DNA of 54,906 nt from Paenibacillus tianmuensis (GCF_900100345.1 NZ_FMTT01000041.1:1-54906), one strand, 5' to 3'. Positions 8,365-18,991 are shown, counted from the stretch's first letter. Notes: a model not told the origin generated them from the sequence alone. Translations and numbers: made by a program.

Positions 8365-8395
8365 TTAATTTAGTACTAAAAATACACCCAGGTAA

Positions 8396-9970
<1,575 letters not shown>

Positions 9971-10009
9971 GACTCAAACCCGAATTTTTAAATGTAAAAA
10001 TCATAAAGA

Positions 10010-10085
10010 GGACCGCTCCGATGATCTCGCCTCCAATGTTGTTAGACTGTGTCTAACCATTGGGGGCAGCTCGTCGGGGCGGTCC
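10010..10085. terminator. very long hairpin between converging exporter and marR genes
   Basis: An almost fully paired 76-nt inverted repeat. Outer arms GGACCGC/GCGGTCC are followed by paired bases with only G.U wobbles for 15 positions, then GCC.CCAATG/CATTGG.GGC, and an apical TTAGAC/GTCTAA dyad. It sits in the 125-bp gap where transcripts from both strands meet and probably acts as a two-way terminator, although neither side has a strong T-run. Confidence 0.6.
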
Positions 10086-10095
10086 CTTCTATGTT

Positions 10096-10530
10096 TTATT
10101 CGGACATTTTATGGGCGATTTTCTCGAAGCTTTGCAGGAACGGCTCCAATTCGTGCGGCTCCAGATAGGACAAGTAGTTGCTGATCACTTCCGAGCGGAG
10201 CGCCCGGATGCGGAGCAGCGCCTCGCGCGCCTGCTCGGTCGCTTCCAGAAGCACGACGCGCCTGTCGTTCTCGTCGTGCTTCCGGTGCACGAATCCGTTC
10301 TGCACCAGACGATCGATCATGACGGTAATCGCGCTCGGCGTCACTTCCATCCGTTGGGCCAGCCGGCCGACCTGGCACGGCTCGCATTTGACGATTGTGT
10401 ACAGCATCATGATCTGCGGCCCCGTCAAATTCAGATCGGAAGGCAGCGCCAATCCGGGTCCGATTTTTTGGAACATTGTAAAAAACGCTTTTTCAAACCG
10501 CTCGATCGCGTGATCCATAGGATCAGCCAT
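10096..10530 (-). CDS. MarR-family transcriptional regulator
   Basis: A 144-residue MarR-type winged-helix repressor. The recognition region LTGPQIMMLYTIVKCEPCQVGRLAQRMEVTPSAITVMIDRL and the wing with RKHDENDRRVVLLEAT (the conserved DxR of the wing) are clear. ATG 10530 is preferred to a TTG at 10539 because GAGGAG lies 9 nt upstream of it. It converges on the DHA2 exporter gene, a common pairing. Its promoter carries an ATTCGAAT palindrome near +1, which suggests autorepression. Confidence 0.9.
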   Translation of the reverse strand: MADPMDHAIERFEKAFFTMFQKIGPGLALPSDLNLTGPQIMMLYTIVKCEPCQVGRLAQRMEVTPSAITVMIDRLVQNGFVHRKHDENDRRVVLLEATEQAREALLRIRALRSEVISNYLSYLEPHELEPFLQSFEKIAHKMSE

Positions 10531-10591
10531 GCTTTTCAACTCCTCGTTCGAATAATCCGTATTTAAAGTGTGAATAGGTTAGATTTAATTT

Positions 10592-10630
10592 ATTCGAATG
10601 AATCGTAGCACCCCGTTTCAAATGTGTCAA
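10592..10630 (-). promoter_or_regulatory. marR promoter with operator at +1
   Basis: On the minus strand a consensus -35 TTGACA (10625-10630), a 17-bp spacer and -10 TACGAT (10602-10607) are followed immediately by the palindrome ATTCGAAT (10592-10599). A second TTCGAATAA copy in inverted orientation sits at 10547-10555. Placement at the transcription start fits autorepression by the MarR protein. Confidence 0.65.
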
Positions 10631-10760
10631 TGGAAGACCGCGGCCCGGACGGCGGGAAAAGACGGAATTCGCTTGGATGTGCCGATGCTTGGTTTTTGGT
10701 ATGATACCGATATCGAACAACTATTTTTGAAAGTAACTTAGGGGAAGAAGGGAAACGAAC

Positions 10761-13700
10761 ATGGATGCGGAGTCGCCAATCGGGTTTCATCCGCTGCTGG
10801 CCGCCTGGTTCGGGCAGACGTTCGGGGAGCCGACGGAGGTGCAGCTGCGGGCGTGGGAGTCGATCGGATCGGGCGCTCATACTTTGATTGCCGCACCGAC
10901 AGGCTCGGGCAAGACGCTTGCGGCGCTGCTGCCCTGCTTGGACCGGATCGTGACCGGCAAGGCCGCGGACGGACCGGTCCGGGGAGTAAAGCTGCTGTAC
11001 GTCACGCCGCTGAAGGCGCTGAACAACGATATTCACCATCACGTTGTCGGCTTTATCGATCAATTGGAGCGGACGGCGGCGGAGACGGGCTTGCCGTGGC
11101 CGGGACTGACCGTCGGTATCCGTACGGGCGACACGACGCAGAGCACCCGGGCATCGATGCTGCGGCAGCCGCCGGACGTGCTCGTGACGACACCCGAGTC
11201 GCTGTATATTTTGCTGACATCTCCGAAAGGCAGAGACATGCTGCGGACCGTTCGCCATGTGATTGTTGATGAGATTCACGACTTGGCTGAGGGAGCCAGA
11301 GGGCTGCATTTGTCGGTGACACTCGAGCGTCTCGTCGCTTGGTGCGGACGTTCTCCGCAGCGCATCGGCGTGTCGGCGACGCAGAAGCCGATCGAACGGG
11401 TCGCTCGTTTTCTCGGAGGCTGGGAGCCTGTGGAGACGGGGGACGCGAACGGAGGAGCGGGAGCAGAGGATAGCGGATCGGATAAAGCTCAAGCCGGAAA
11501 AGCTGCCGGATCGGACGATAGCGGGGCGGGTATGGCCGTAGAAGCCGGTAATGAAACGATGGCCGACGTCCCTATGCGGCCTCGTCCGGTGAACATTGTG
11601 GAGAGCCGGATGCACAAAGCGCTTCAGCTTGTCGTCACGATGCCGGAGCAAACGTTCATTACGCAGGACAAGCAGGAGGCTGTCTGGGGACCAGTCACCG
11701 AACGCCTCGTGAAGCTGATGGACGGAAGCCGGTCCGTGCTGATCTTCACGAACAACCGGCGGCTTTGCGAAAGGCTGACGCTGCGGCTGAACGACCATGT
11801 CGGCTACGAAATGGCCCGCTCGCACCACGGCAGCGTCTCCCGGGAGCAGCGTCTTGAGGTGGAGCGCGCGCTCAAGGCGGGCGAGCTTCGCTGCCTCGTG
11901 GCGACGTCTTCACTGGAGCTGGGCATCGACGTCGGCCATATCGATCTGGTGGTGCAGATCGACTCGCCGAAGAGCGCAGCCGCGGGAATACAGCGCATCG
12001 GCCGGGCCGGACACAGCGTCGGAGGCATCAGCCGGGGCGTCATTCTGGCGCGCAGCCGCGGCCAACTGCCGGAATGCGCGGTGCTGGCCCGTCGGGTGCT
12101 GGAGCGCGATATTGAGGAAATCCGCATCCCGGTGCAGTCGCTGGACGTTTTGTGCCAGCAAATTGCGGCGATGGTGGCGGGGAGCGATTGGACGATCGAC
12201 GAGCTGGCGCGGGTGCTGGCCGGCAGCTACGGGTACCGGGATTTTCCGCGGGGACGGCTGTTGGACGTGCTGCAGGTGCTGTCCGGGTACTACCCGTTCG
12301 TTCGCCCTCTCCTGGACTGGAACCGCGACACAGGCGTGCTGTCCCGCCGCGGGGTAACGGCCATGGCCGCCATTATGGGGGCCGGCACGATTCCCCAGAG
12401 CAGCGCGTACCCGGTGCATCATGCGGACAGCCGCGTGCATATCGGCGAGCTGGACGAGGAATATATTCACGAAAGCCGGGTCGGCGACGTGTTCCAGCTC
12501 GGAACGTCGTCCTGGAAAATTCAATCGATCAAAAACGACCGGGTGTACGTCGTCGAAGCGGGCAACCGGTTCAGCGAAATTCCGTTTTGGCGGGGCGAAG
12601 GGCAGGGCCGTACGTTCGAGCTGTCGCAGGACATCGGGCGGTTCATGGACAAGCTGGAGCGCCGGCTGGAACGGGAGGAGCCGCACAGTACGATGGACTG
12701 GCTGATCCGGGATTACGGGTTGGACGCCGGAGCTGCGGGTGAACTGATCGCGCTGGTCCGGTCGCAGAAGGCCGTGTCGGCGGTACCGACGCACCGCCGT
12801 ATCGTCATCGAGCGGTTCCGGGACGAGCTGAAGCAGTGGCATGTCATCGTGCACAGCACGTTCGGCCGGACGTTTAACCGAACGTGGCTGCTGGCGCTTC
12901 GACAGCATGGGGAGGAGCGGCTCCCCGTGCGGCTGTTCGCGAATGCCAAGGACAACGGCATTCATTTCGTCTTGTCCGGCGCCGACGAGGGAATGGCGGC
13001 CAGCTTCGTGGCGATGCTTCGCGGCGTGACGTCCGTCCGGCTCGAAGCGCTGCTGCGCGAAGCGGTTCCGTCTTCGCCGCAGTTCGGGGCGGCGTTCCGC
13101 CGTCTGGCCGAGACGTCGCTGCTGCTGTCGCGAAGCTTTACGCGCACGCCGGCGTGGAAGAAGCGGCTGCGCAGCGAGGAGCTGCTGCGGGAATCGCTGC
13201 CGTACGCCGAACGTTTTCCTTTTCTCGGCGAGGCGATGCGCATTTATCTGCAAGAGGAGTTGGACATGCCGCGGGTGCGGGAGGCGCTGGAACAGATTGA
13301 GGCCGGATCGCTCGAGGTAAACGTGCGCGAGAGCCTGTTTCCTTCGCCGCTGGCTGCTGCGTTTCTAACCGAGTTCATGGGCGCTCAAATCTACGAGTCC
13401 GACGCCGTCGGCAAAGATATTCAACTGCAACTGCTCGGCTTGGAGCGGGCGCAGGCCGGGCGGCTGTTCGGCGAGAGTCCGGTGCTTGAGGCGGGGCAGC
13501 CGGACCGGGGCGCTGCGGAGGAGGAGCCGTGGCCGGCTTTCGCTCCACTGGAGCAGCCGGAGACGCTGCTGCGCCTCCTGAAGCAGCGAGGCGACCGGAG
13601 CGCCGCGGAGCTTGCGAGGCTGGCCGCCGGTAGCGGCGCTGACGAGGCGCAGCAGCAGGCGGAGGGCGGGAGCGGCCCGGGTTCGGCAGCGCCTGCGGGC

Positions 13701-15323
13701 GCGAAAACGCAAGCGGAAGAGATCGGCAGGCTGCTCCGCCGATTGGAAGAGGAAGGCCGAGTGCGTCGGATCGAAATTGGCGGAGAAAAGCGCTGGATCT
13801 GTTCCGACGAAGCGGATACGTATGCGCGGTTTGCAGACGATCCGCTGGCCGTGCGGTTTGTGCTGACCCGTTATATGGAGCACCGCGCGTCGTTTACAGC
13901 GGAAGAGCTTGCCGCCCGGTACGGCGCGGCGTTGCCGCTTGTCGACGACCTTGTAGGGCAGTGGGCCGCGGACGGGACAATCGAACCGGTCCTTGGCGGG
14001 AACGAAGCCGGACCGCGGACTTGGGTGAGCCGCGAAACGGCAGAGCGCCGTATCCGCATAGCCGAACGGGCGCTGCGCGAGCAGGCAGAGCCGGTCGATC
14101 CGGTCCGGTACTGCCGGTTCTTGATGGCCGCGCAGCACGTCCTTCCGGGCAGCCGCCTCAGCGGGGAGGAGGGGCTCCGGGACGTGATCGGCAAGCTGCA
14201 AGGCTGGTTTTTGCCGCTGCCGGAATGGGAGGCGTCGGTGTTTCCGCTGCGCTTGACCGATTACCGCAAAGAAACGCTAGACCGGCTGTGCGCGGCGGGC
14301 GAGGTGATCTGGATCGGGCGCAAGGAAGCGGGAGAAAAGGAAGGCCGGGTCGCCTTCCTTCTGGCGGAAGCGAAGGAGCTTTACGCCCCCCTGCTCAAGC
14401 GGGGAGCGGCTTCGAAGCACGAGCCGCTGCTGGAGCTGCTCCGGTGCAAGGGCGCAAGCTTCCTGTCGGCGCTCAGCCGCGAAACGGGAAGCGTCCCGTC
14501 GGAGCTGACAGCGAATTTGATCGAGCTGGCTTGGGAGGGGCTTGTCTCCAACGACCAGTTTGCGCCGCTGCGGATGAACGGAAGCGGTAGGAAGACCGCC
14601 GCCAAAAGCGCCGCCAAATTCCAATCCGGCCTTGGCCGCTGGTATGCGCTGGAGACGCTGGCGGAGGTGCAGCCGGGCGGAGGCGATTCGCTGGGCGCTT
14701 GGGTAAAGCAAGCGCTGGACGGCAGCGCGCTGCTGACGCGGGACCTCGCGGGTACGCTGCTGCCGTGGTCCTGGGACGACGTGTACGGCTCGTTGAAGCA
14801 GCTGGAGCTGTGGGGGATGCTGACCCGCGGCTTCTGGGTACAAAATATTGTGGCGATGCAGTTTGCCGCGCCGGAGACGGTGGGGCGTCTCCGCGAGGCG
14901 GATTGGGAAGCGGGAGGCGGCGAAACGGTGCTGCTTCCGGCCGCCGATCCTGCCAATCCGTTCGGATTGACAGTAAAATGGCCGGCCGTGCCGGGCGTCG
15001 CTTTTGCCCGCAAGGCGGGCAACGATCTCGTATTCCGTGGCGGCAGCTGGGTGTTGTGGTGCGAAAATAACGGCAGGCGCATGCACACGCTGCACGGGTT
15101 AGCTGATACGCCCGAGGAGGCATGGCTGGCGGAGGAAGAGCGGCTGCAGACGCTTCGGGCCGTGCTGCAATCGTATTTGAAGAAGCCGGGCGTCCGCAAA
15201 GTGGTCATCGATACGTGGAACGGGGAGCCTGTGCTGGATACGCCTGCCGCGGGTACGCTGCGGCAGCTCGGAGCAGAGGCCGACCGCGCTTCGCTCGTCC
15301 TGTGGCCGAGCTCGTTGCGATAA
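10761..15323 (+). CDS. lhr: full-length Lhr-type ATP-dependent helicase
   Basis: A 1520-residue superfamily-2 helicase. The N-terminal half is the Lhr core: Q-motif region PTEVQLRAW (24-32), Walker A APTGSGKT (45-52), DEIH box (170-173), motif III SATQKP, motif VI QRIGRAGHSVGG, then winged-helix and Lhr-specific domains. The C-terminal half (about 850-1520) is the extra Lhr-CTD. Lhr proteins translocate 3'-5' on DNA and are linked to DNA repair. Two low-complexity Gly/Ala/Asp/Ser-rich insertions occur, near residues 220-270 and 955-990, probably disordered linkers. It has a GAAGGGAAACGAAC ribosome-binding region and heads a possible unit with the small gene 28 bp downstream. Confidence 0.9.
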   Translation: MDAESPIGFHPLLAAWFGQTFGEPTEVQLRAWESIGSGAHTLIAAPTGSGKTLAALLPCLDRIVTGKAADGPVRGVKLLYVTPLKALNNDIHHHVVGFIDQLERTAAETGLPWPGLTVGIRTGDTTQSTRASMLRQPPDVLVTTPESLYILLTSPKGRDMLRTVRHVIVDEIHDLAEGARGLHLSVTLERLVAWCGRSPQRIGVSATQKPIERVARFLGGWEPVETGDANGGAGAEDSGSDKAQAGKAAGSDDSGAGMAVEAGNETMADVPMRPRPVNIVESRMHKALQLVVTMPEQTFITQDKQEAVWGPVTERLVKLMDGSRSVLIFTNNRRLCERLTLRLNDHVGYEMARSHHGSVSREQRLEVERALKAGELRCLVATSSLELGIDVGHIDLVVQIDSPKSAAAGIQRIGRAGHSVGGISRGVILARSRGQLPECAVLARRVLERDIEEIRIPVQSLDVLCQQIAAMVAGSDWTIDELARVLAGSYGYRDFPRGRLLDVLQVLSGYYPFVRPLLDWNRDTGVLSRRGVTAMAAIMGAGTIPQSSAYPVHHADSRVHIGELDEEYIHESRVGDVFQLGTSSWKIQSIKNDRVYVVEAGNRFSEIPFWRGEGQGRTFELSQDIGRFMDKLERRLEREEPHSTMDWLIRDYGLDAGAAGELIALVRSQKAVSAVPTHRRIVIERFRDELKQWHVIVHSTFGRTFNRTWLLALRQHGEERLPVRLFANAKDNGIHFVLSGADEGMAASFVAMLRGVTSVRLEALLREAVPSSPQFGAAFRRLAETSLLLSRSFTRTPAWKKRLRSEELLRESLPYAERFPFLGEAMRIYLQEELDMPRVREALEQIEAGSLEVNVRESLFPSPLAAAFLTEFMGAQIYESDAVGKDIQLQLLGLERAQAGRLFGESPVLEAGQPDRGAAEEEPWPAFAPLEQPETLLRLLKQRGDRSAAELARLAAGSGADEAQQQAEGGSGPGSAAPAGAKTQAEEIGRLLRRLEEEGRVRRIEIGGEKRWICSDEADTYARFADDPLAVRFVLTRYMEHRASFTAEELAARYGAALPLVDDLVGQWAADGTIEPVLGGNEAGPRTWVSRETAERRIRIAERALREQAEPVDPVRYCRFLMAAQHVLPGSRLSGEEGLRDVIGKLQGWFLPLPEWEASVFPLRLTDYRKETLDRLCAAGEVIWIGRKEAGEKEGRVAFLLAEAKELYAPLLKRGAASKHEPLLELLRCKGASFLSALSRETGSVPSELTANLIELAWEGLVSNDQFAPLRMNGSGRKTAAKSAAKFQSGLGRWYALETLAEVQPGGGDSLGAWVKQALDGSALLTRDLAGTLLPWSWDDVYGSLKQLELWGMLTRGFWVQNIVAMQFAAPETVGRLREADWEAGGGETVLLPAADPANPFGLTVKWPAVPGVAFARKAGNDLVFRGGSWVLWCENNGRRMHTLHGLADTPEEAWLAEEERLQTLRAVLQSYLKKPGVRKVVIDTWNGEPVLDTPAAGTLRQLGAEADRASLVLWPSSLR

Positions 15324-15351
15324 ATTTTGTTTTCGGGAAAGGAAGAACCGG

Positions 15352-15564
15352 ATGAAAAGCATAGAAGAGCGGTTGAACGAATATAAAGAAAGGGCGGGCT
15401 CCGTTAGCCGGGAATCCGGCGAGGCGGCTCAAGACCTCGCGATGGAGCTGATCGGAGAAATCGAGAGGCTGGCGGGCGAAAACAAGCGGCTGCGCAAAGC
15501 ACTCGCGCAGTCGGCGGACCGGCGGTACGAGTCGACGAAATTAAGAGACGCCTTAAGAGAATAG
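15352..15564 (+). CDS. small coiled-coil protein of unknown function
   Basis: Not recognised. It encodes 70 highly charged residues, MKSIEERLNEYKERAG onward, with Leu/Ile spaced in heptads through ELIGEIERLAGENKRLRKALAQ, so a short coiled coil or helical hairpin is likely. No signal peptide or membrane segment is present. It has its own GGAAGAACCGG ribosome-binding site, 28 bp after lhr, and codon usage like its neighbours, so it is probably a real gene cotranscribed with lhr. Confidence 0.6.
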   Translation: MKSIEERLNEYKERAGSVSRESGEAAQDLAMELIGEIERLAGENKRLRKALAQSADRRYESTKLRDALRE

Positions 15565-15625
15565 CCGGTTTATGCCGCGCCGTCGGATGGTCCGCGAAAA
15601 ATAAATGAAGCCATAAAACACACTA

Positions 15626-15676
15626 TTGACAGTCACAGAAAATGGGAATAGAATACCTAGTAAACAAGTTGGTATT
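15626..15676 (+). promoter_or_regulatory. symporter promoter with inverted-repeat operator
   Basis: A consensus-like promoter, TTGACA (15626-15631), 17-bp spacer, TAGAAT (15649-15654), is overlapped by AATACC (15652-15657) and GGTATT (15671-15676), an inverted repeat with a 13-bp spacer over the transcription start. This placement is typical of a repressor site. The form is reminiscent of Rrf2/CymR-type cysteine regulator sites, from memory only. Confidence 0.6.
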
Positions 15677-15707
15677 ATTAGATATACTCCCGAGGAGGCG
15701 TAGGATT

Positions 15708-17072
15708 GTGAATTCCCTATACATTGCCAGCTGGGCTGTGGCTGTCGTAGTCCTGCTGTTGCTATTTTTCGCGGCCAAGAAAAAGATGGGTTTCGGGACG
15801 CGCGTATTAATCGCCATGGTGCTCGGCGTGGTCGTCGGGGCGGTGTTCGGTAAAGAGGCGACCGATCTCGGAGCGATCGGTTCCATTTACGTCAACCTGA
15901 TCAAAATGATCGTTATGCCGCTCGTTGTGGCAACGATCATTTCCAGCATTACGTCCATATCCGATCCCAATATGCTTCGAAAGATCGGAACGAAAACGAT
16001 CGCCTTATTCCTGATCACGACCGGCATCGCGGCGGTCATCGGTGTCGTCGTTGCGGTGATCATCGATCCGGGCGCGGGCATTCCTTACGTGCAGGATGCG
16101 AAATTCGCCGCCAGAGAAATACCGTCGTTCCTGAAAGTGTTCATGGATCTCGTACCGGCGAACCCGGTGAACGAGATGGCTACCGGCAAGGTCGTGCCGG
16201 TGATCGTATTCGCTATGTTCGTCGCGGTCGCCATTACGATCGAAGGCAACCGCAAGCCGGAATCGGTCCGGCCGATCAAGGAAGTGATTCAATCGTTCGC
16301 CGTCGTGATGTTCCGCGTGACGAAGCTGATCATCCGTTTGACGCCTTACGGCGTGTTCGGGCTGATGGCGGCGATGGCGGCGAAATACGGCCTCGCTTCG
16401 CTGCTGCCGATGGGCAAAGTGGTGCTCGCCGTTTACATCGCTTGCTTGCTGCACTTCGTTCTGACCTACGGCTTCCTGGTCACGTTCGTGGCGCGGGTCA
16501 ATCCGATCCGTTTCCTGAAAAAGATTTATCCCGTGCTGGCCGTCGCTTTCACGACGCGGAGCAGCTATGCGACGCTGCCGGTCAACCTGGAGGTGATCAC
16601 GAAGCGGCTTAAAGTATCCGATCGGATCGCCAGCTTCGTCGCCCCGCTGGGCGCAACCATCAACATGAACGGCTGTGGCGGCTTGTATCCGGCGATTGTG
16701 GCGATCTTCGTCGCCAAAGTGTTCGGCATTGATCTGACGATCACGCATTATCTGCTCATCGTCGGCTCGGCAATGATCGCTTCTATCGGCGTGGCCGGGG
16801 TGCCCGGACCGGCTTCGATCTCGACGACGGTCGTGCTGGCCAGCGTCGGTCTTCCGATCGAAGGGATGGCGATGGTGCTCGGCATCGACGCGATTCTCGA
16901 CATGGCCCGGACGGCCATCAACGCAACGGGTACAACGGTCAGCTCTCTTGTCGTCGCCGTAACGGAGAAAGAATTCGACCGCGAGGCGTTCAACAATGGA
17001 GCGGACGAAGAGCTTGATAACTATGACGTATCTTCGCGCAGCGGCGGGTCCAAAACCGTCGTCAGCGGTTGA
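15708..17072 (+). CDS. dicarboxylate/amino acid:cation symporter (DAACS), possibly L-cystine type
   Basis: A 454-residue secondary transporter of the DAACS (glutamate/aspartate/dicarboxylate) family. Diagnostic stretches are VNLIKMIVMPLVVATI, AFTTRSSYATLPVNLE (the serine-rich re-entrant loop), GATINMNGCGG (the NMDGT-like motif) and DMARTAINATGTTVSS (the Arg/Asn substrate site). The GTG start at 15708 follows GAGGAGG at 9 nt; the frame is open further upstream through the promoter. The N-terminal layout and the cysteine-regulator-like operator recall B. subtilis TcyP cystine permease, but aspartate, glutamate or dicarboxylates remain possible. Confidence 0.85.
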   Translation: MNSLYIASWAVAVVVLLLLFFAAKKKMGFGTRVLIAMVLGVVVGAVFGKEATDLGAIGSIYVNLIKMIVMPLVVATIISSITSISDPNMLRKIGTKTIALFLITTGIAAVIGVVVAVIIDPGAGIPYVQDAKFAAREIPSFLKVFMDLVPANPVNEMATGKVVPVIVFAMFVAVAITIEGNRKPESVRPIKEVIQSFAVVMFRVTKLIIRLTPYGVFGLMAAMAAKYGLASLLPMGKVVLAVYIACLLHFVLTYGFLVTFVARVNPIRFLKKIYPVLAVAFTTRSSYATLPVNLEVITKRLKVSDRIASFVAPLGATINMNGCGGLYPAIVAIFVAKVFGIDLTITHYLLIVGSAMIASIGVAGVPGPASISTTVVLASVGLPIEGMAMVLGIDAILDMARTAINATGTTVSSLVVAVTEKEFDREAFNNGADEELDNYDVSSRSGGSKTVVSG

Positions 17073-17080
17073 CAAATGCC

Positions 17081-17115
17081 AAACACCGCTCTTTTTGCAA
17101 AGGGCGGTGTTTGTT
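17081..17115 (+). terminator. symporter terminator
   Basis: AAACACCGCTCTTT (17081-17094) pairs with AAAGGGCGGTGTTT (17099-17112), with one G.U pair and a 4-nt loop, 9 bp after the symporter stop. Confidence 0.85.
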
Positions 17116-17187
17116 CGTTTCCGACGTTTGTTGGACCAGTGTATGGTAAAATAGGGCGAATCCAGCTTGATCAAAGGGGGAAGGCGA

Positions 17188-18066
17188 ATGGAAACCAGCG
17201 CCGTTCAAGCGAAGCTGCTGCTGCGCGTGCCAGAGGTGACGGCGGCGCTGCTCTTTTACGAGCAGGCGCTCGGCTGGGAGCGCCTGGAGCTATGCGCGGC
17301 AGCGGGCTATGCGCTGCTGCGTCAGCCGGGCGGCGAGATCGCGCTGCTCGCCGAGGGAGGCATGGCGGTGGAGGCGATCCGCCGCCTGCAAGCTCCGGCA
17401 TGCCGGGAGCTGTCGCCCAGCGGCCGGTTTTATGTGACAGCGCCGCCCGGCCAGGCTCTGGAGTGGCTCCAGCAGCGCGCCGAGGAGGCCGGCGGGCGCT
17501 GTAGGGACGAGACGGAGCCGGGCTGCTGGCGGACCGTCACGATCACGACGCCGGAGGGCTACCGCGCGGCGTACTGGCAGGAGCTGTTTCCGAGCGACGA
17601 GGAAACGCTCGTATTGTTCGCAGCGGGGCCGGACCGGCTGGAGGCCGCGCTGGCGGGGCTTGGCGAGGCCGGGCTCGATCTGGCCCGGGCGCCCGGCACA
17701 TGGAGCATCCGCGAGCAGGTGCTCCATGTGGTGGATTTGGAGCTTGCGGCGCTGCACAAGCTCAAGTTCGCTTTGGCCGGGCCGGAACGCGGACGCGCCT
17801 ACAACGGCAACGGCTTCTCGCAGGACGCGTGGGCCGCGGGCATGCGTTACGCCTCACGGCCGGTCCGCGCCGAGGTCGCGCTGTTTCGGCTGCTGCGCGA
17901 GCACGTGCTCAGCGTATGCGAGCATACGCCGGGAGCGCTGGCGCGCAGCGTCATCGCCTCCGGCAGGGAAGAGACGGCCGGCCGCCTGATGAAAATGATG
18001 GCCGGCCACGCGAACGTCCACATTCGCCGGATCGGCGAAATCCGGAAGCGGCACGCCATCGATTAG
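17188..18066 (+). CDS. two-domain VOC-like/DinB-like protein
   Basis: A 292-residue protein that appears to be a fusion. Residues 1-130 look like a vicinal-oxygen-chelate (glyoxalase-fold) domain: AKLLLRVPEVTAALLFYEQALGW and an end TITTPEGYRAAYWQ. Residues ~145-290 look like a DinB/YfiT-type four-helix domain: GTWSIREQVLHVVDLE with a metal-ligand-like His and a C-terminal GHANVHIRRIGEI carrying further His residues, consistent with the usual three-His metal site. DinB-fold enzymes include thiol-dependent transferases such as BstA, and VOC domains often act on bacillithiol conjugates, so a thiol-linked detoxification role is conceivable. Start chosen for GGGGGA 7 nt upstream. Function unknown. 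Confidence 0.7.
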   Translation: METSAVQAKLLLRVPEVTAALLFYEQALGWERLELCAAAGYALLRQPGGEIALLAEGGMAVEAIRRLQAPACRELSPSGRFYVTAPPGQALEWLQQRAEEAGGRCRDETEPGCWRTVTITTPEGYRAAYWQELFPSDEETLVLFAAGPDRLEAALAGLGEAGLDLARAPGTWSIREQVLHVVDLELAALHKLKFALAGPERGRAYNGNGFSQDAWAAGMRYASRPVRAEVALFRLLREHVLSVCEHTPGALARSVIASGREETAGRLMKMMAGHANVHIRRIGEIRKRHAID

Positions 18067-18860
18067 CCGAGGCTTTCCGCCAGCCCCATCAAATGCGAGC
18101 AGATCCGCTCGGGATGCACGCCCGTTCGGGCGATCTGCTCGTCCACATTCGAGGCGTTGGCCAGTCCGGTCAGCACGAGCGCCGTCCGGCAGCCTGCGTC
18201 CGCTCCGCCGCGGATGTCGGTGTTCAAGTTGTCCCCGACCGTCCAAATCTCCGCAGGAGTTAACCCCAGCTTGGCGACGGCGTAGCGCATAATGATCGGC
18301 GAAGGCTTCCCGATAACAACGGGCGGCGTTTCGCTTGCTCGTTCGATCGAAGCCGCGATCGAGCCCGCTCCCGGCGTCAGCTCGCCGTTCCATGGCAGCA
18401 GGTGATCGGGATTCGTCAGGATGTACGGGGCTCCGCCGCGGATGTGACGGACGGCCGCAAGCAGCTTGCCGTAATGGAACGCCCGGTCGATCCCTTGTAC
18501 GACCGCAGCGATCGTTCCTTCCGGCGCGTCCTCCGTGACGGGTTCGAAGCCGCCGTCCTTCAGGGCCGTTCTCAGTCCTTCCTCGCCGATACATAGCACG
18601 CGTCCGTTCCGGGCGCCGGTCTCCTGCAAGTACATCACGGCCGCTTGCGAGGACGTGAGTACTTCCTCCGGCCTGGCTTCAATCCCGGTCTTGATGAGGT
18701 GGGCCGCAACTTGCTCCGGCGTCCGAGACGAATTGTTGGTCACATATAGGAACGGGTAGCCTTTCTCCCGCAGCCAGCGGATAAATTCCGCCGCATAAGG
18801 GATCGGACGGTCCCCATGGTACAGCGTTCCGTCCAAATCCAGCAAAAATCCATGACTCAT
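18063..18860 (-). CDS. HAD-superfamily IIA phosphatase (NagD/AraL/YutF-like)
   Basis: A 265-residue HAD hydrolase of the NagD type. HAD motif I is FLLDLDGTLYHGD, motif II the Thr/Asn of YVTNNSSRT, motif III Lys in VIGKPSP, and motif IV WTVGDNLNTDIRGG. The C2 cap lies between motifs II and III. Such enzymes dephosphorylate sugar phosphates, nucleotides or 4-nitrophenyl phosphate with broad specificity. ATG 18860 is preferred to 18875 because GGAG lies about 9 nt upstream. Its stop overlaps the stop of the converging VOC-DinB gene by 4 bp. Confidence 0.87.
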   Translation of the reverse strand: MSHGFLLDLDGTLYHGDRPIPYAAEFIRWLREKGYPFLYVTNNSSRTPEQVAAHLIKTGIEARPEEVLTSSQAAVMYLQETGARNGRVLCIGEEGLRTALKDGGFEPVTEDAPEGTIAAVVQGIDRAFHYGKLLAAVRHIRGGAPYILTNPDHLLPWNGELTPGAGSIAASIERASETPPVVIGKPSPIIMRYAVAKLGLTPAEIWTVGDNLNTDIRGGADAGCRTALVLTGLANASNVDEQIARTGVHPERICSHLMGLAESLG

Positions 18861-18991
18861 GATCCGATTCTCCATTCTTACGAGGCGTGCCGCGCGGGCC
18901 CGCCTCGTTGCTGCGTTGTTCGCTCCATTATACCGCGCATTGCCTTCCTAGGCGAACGGCCGCTTGATCCGCCTCGCCCAACTAGCCAAAA

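Noticed and set aside
11910..13253. 447-codon minus-strand frame inside lhr
   Set aside because: Low-complexity Arg/Gln/Pro composition and no start site; the lhr frame carries all helicase motifs.
16005..17174. 389-codon minus-strand frame opposite the symporter
   Set aside because: Asp/His/Arg-rich shadow without family motifs; it crosses the symporter terminator.
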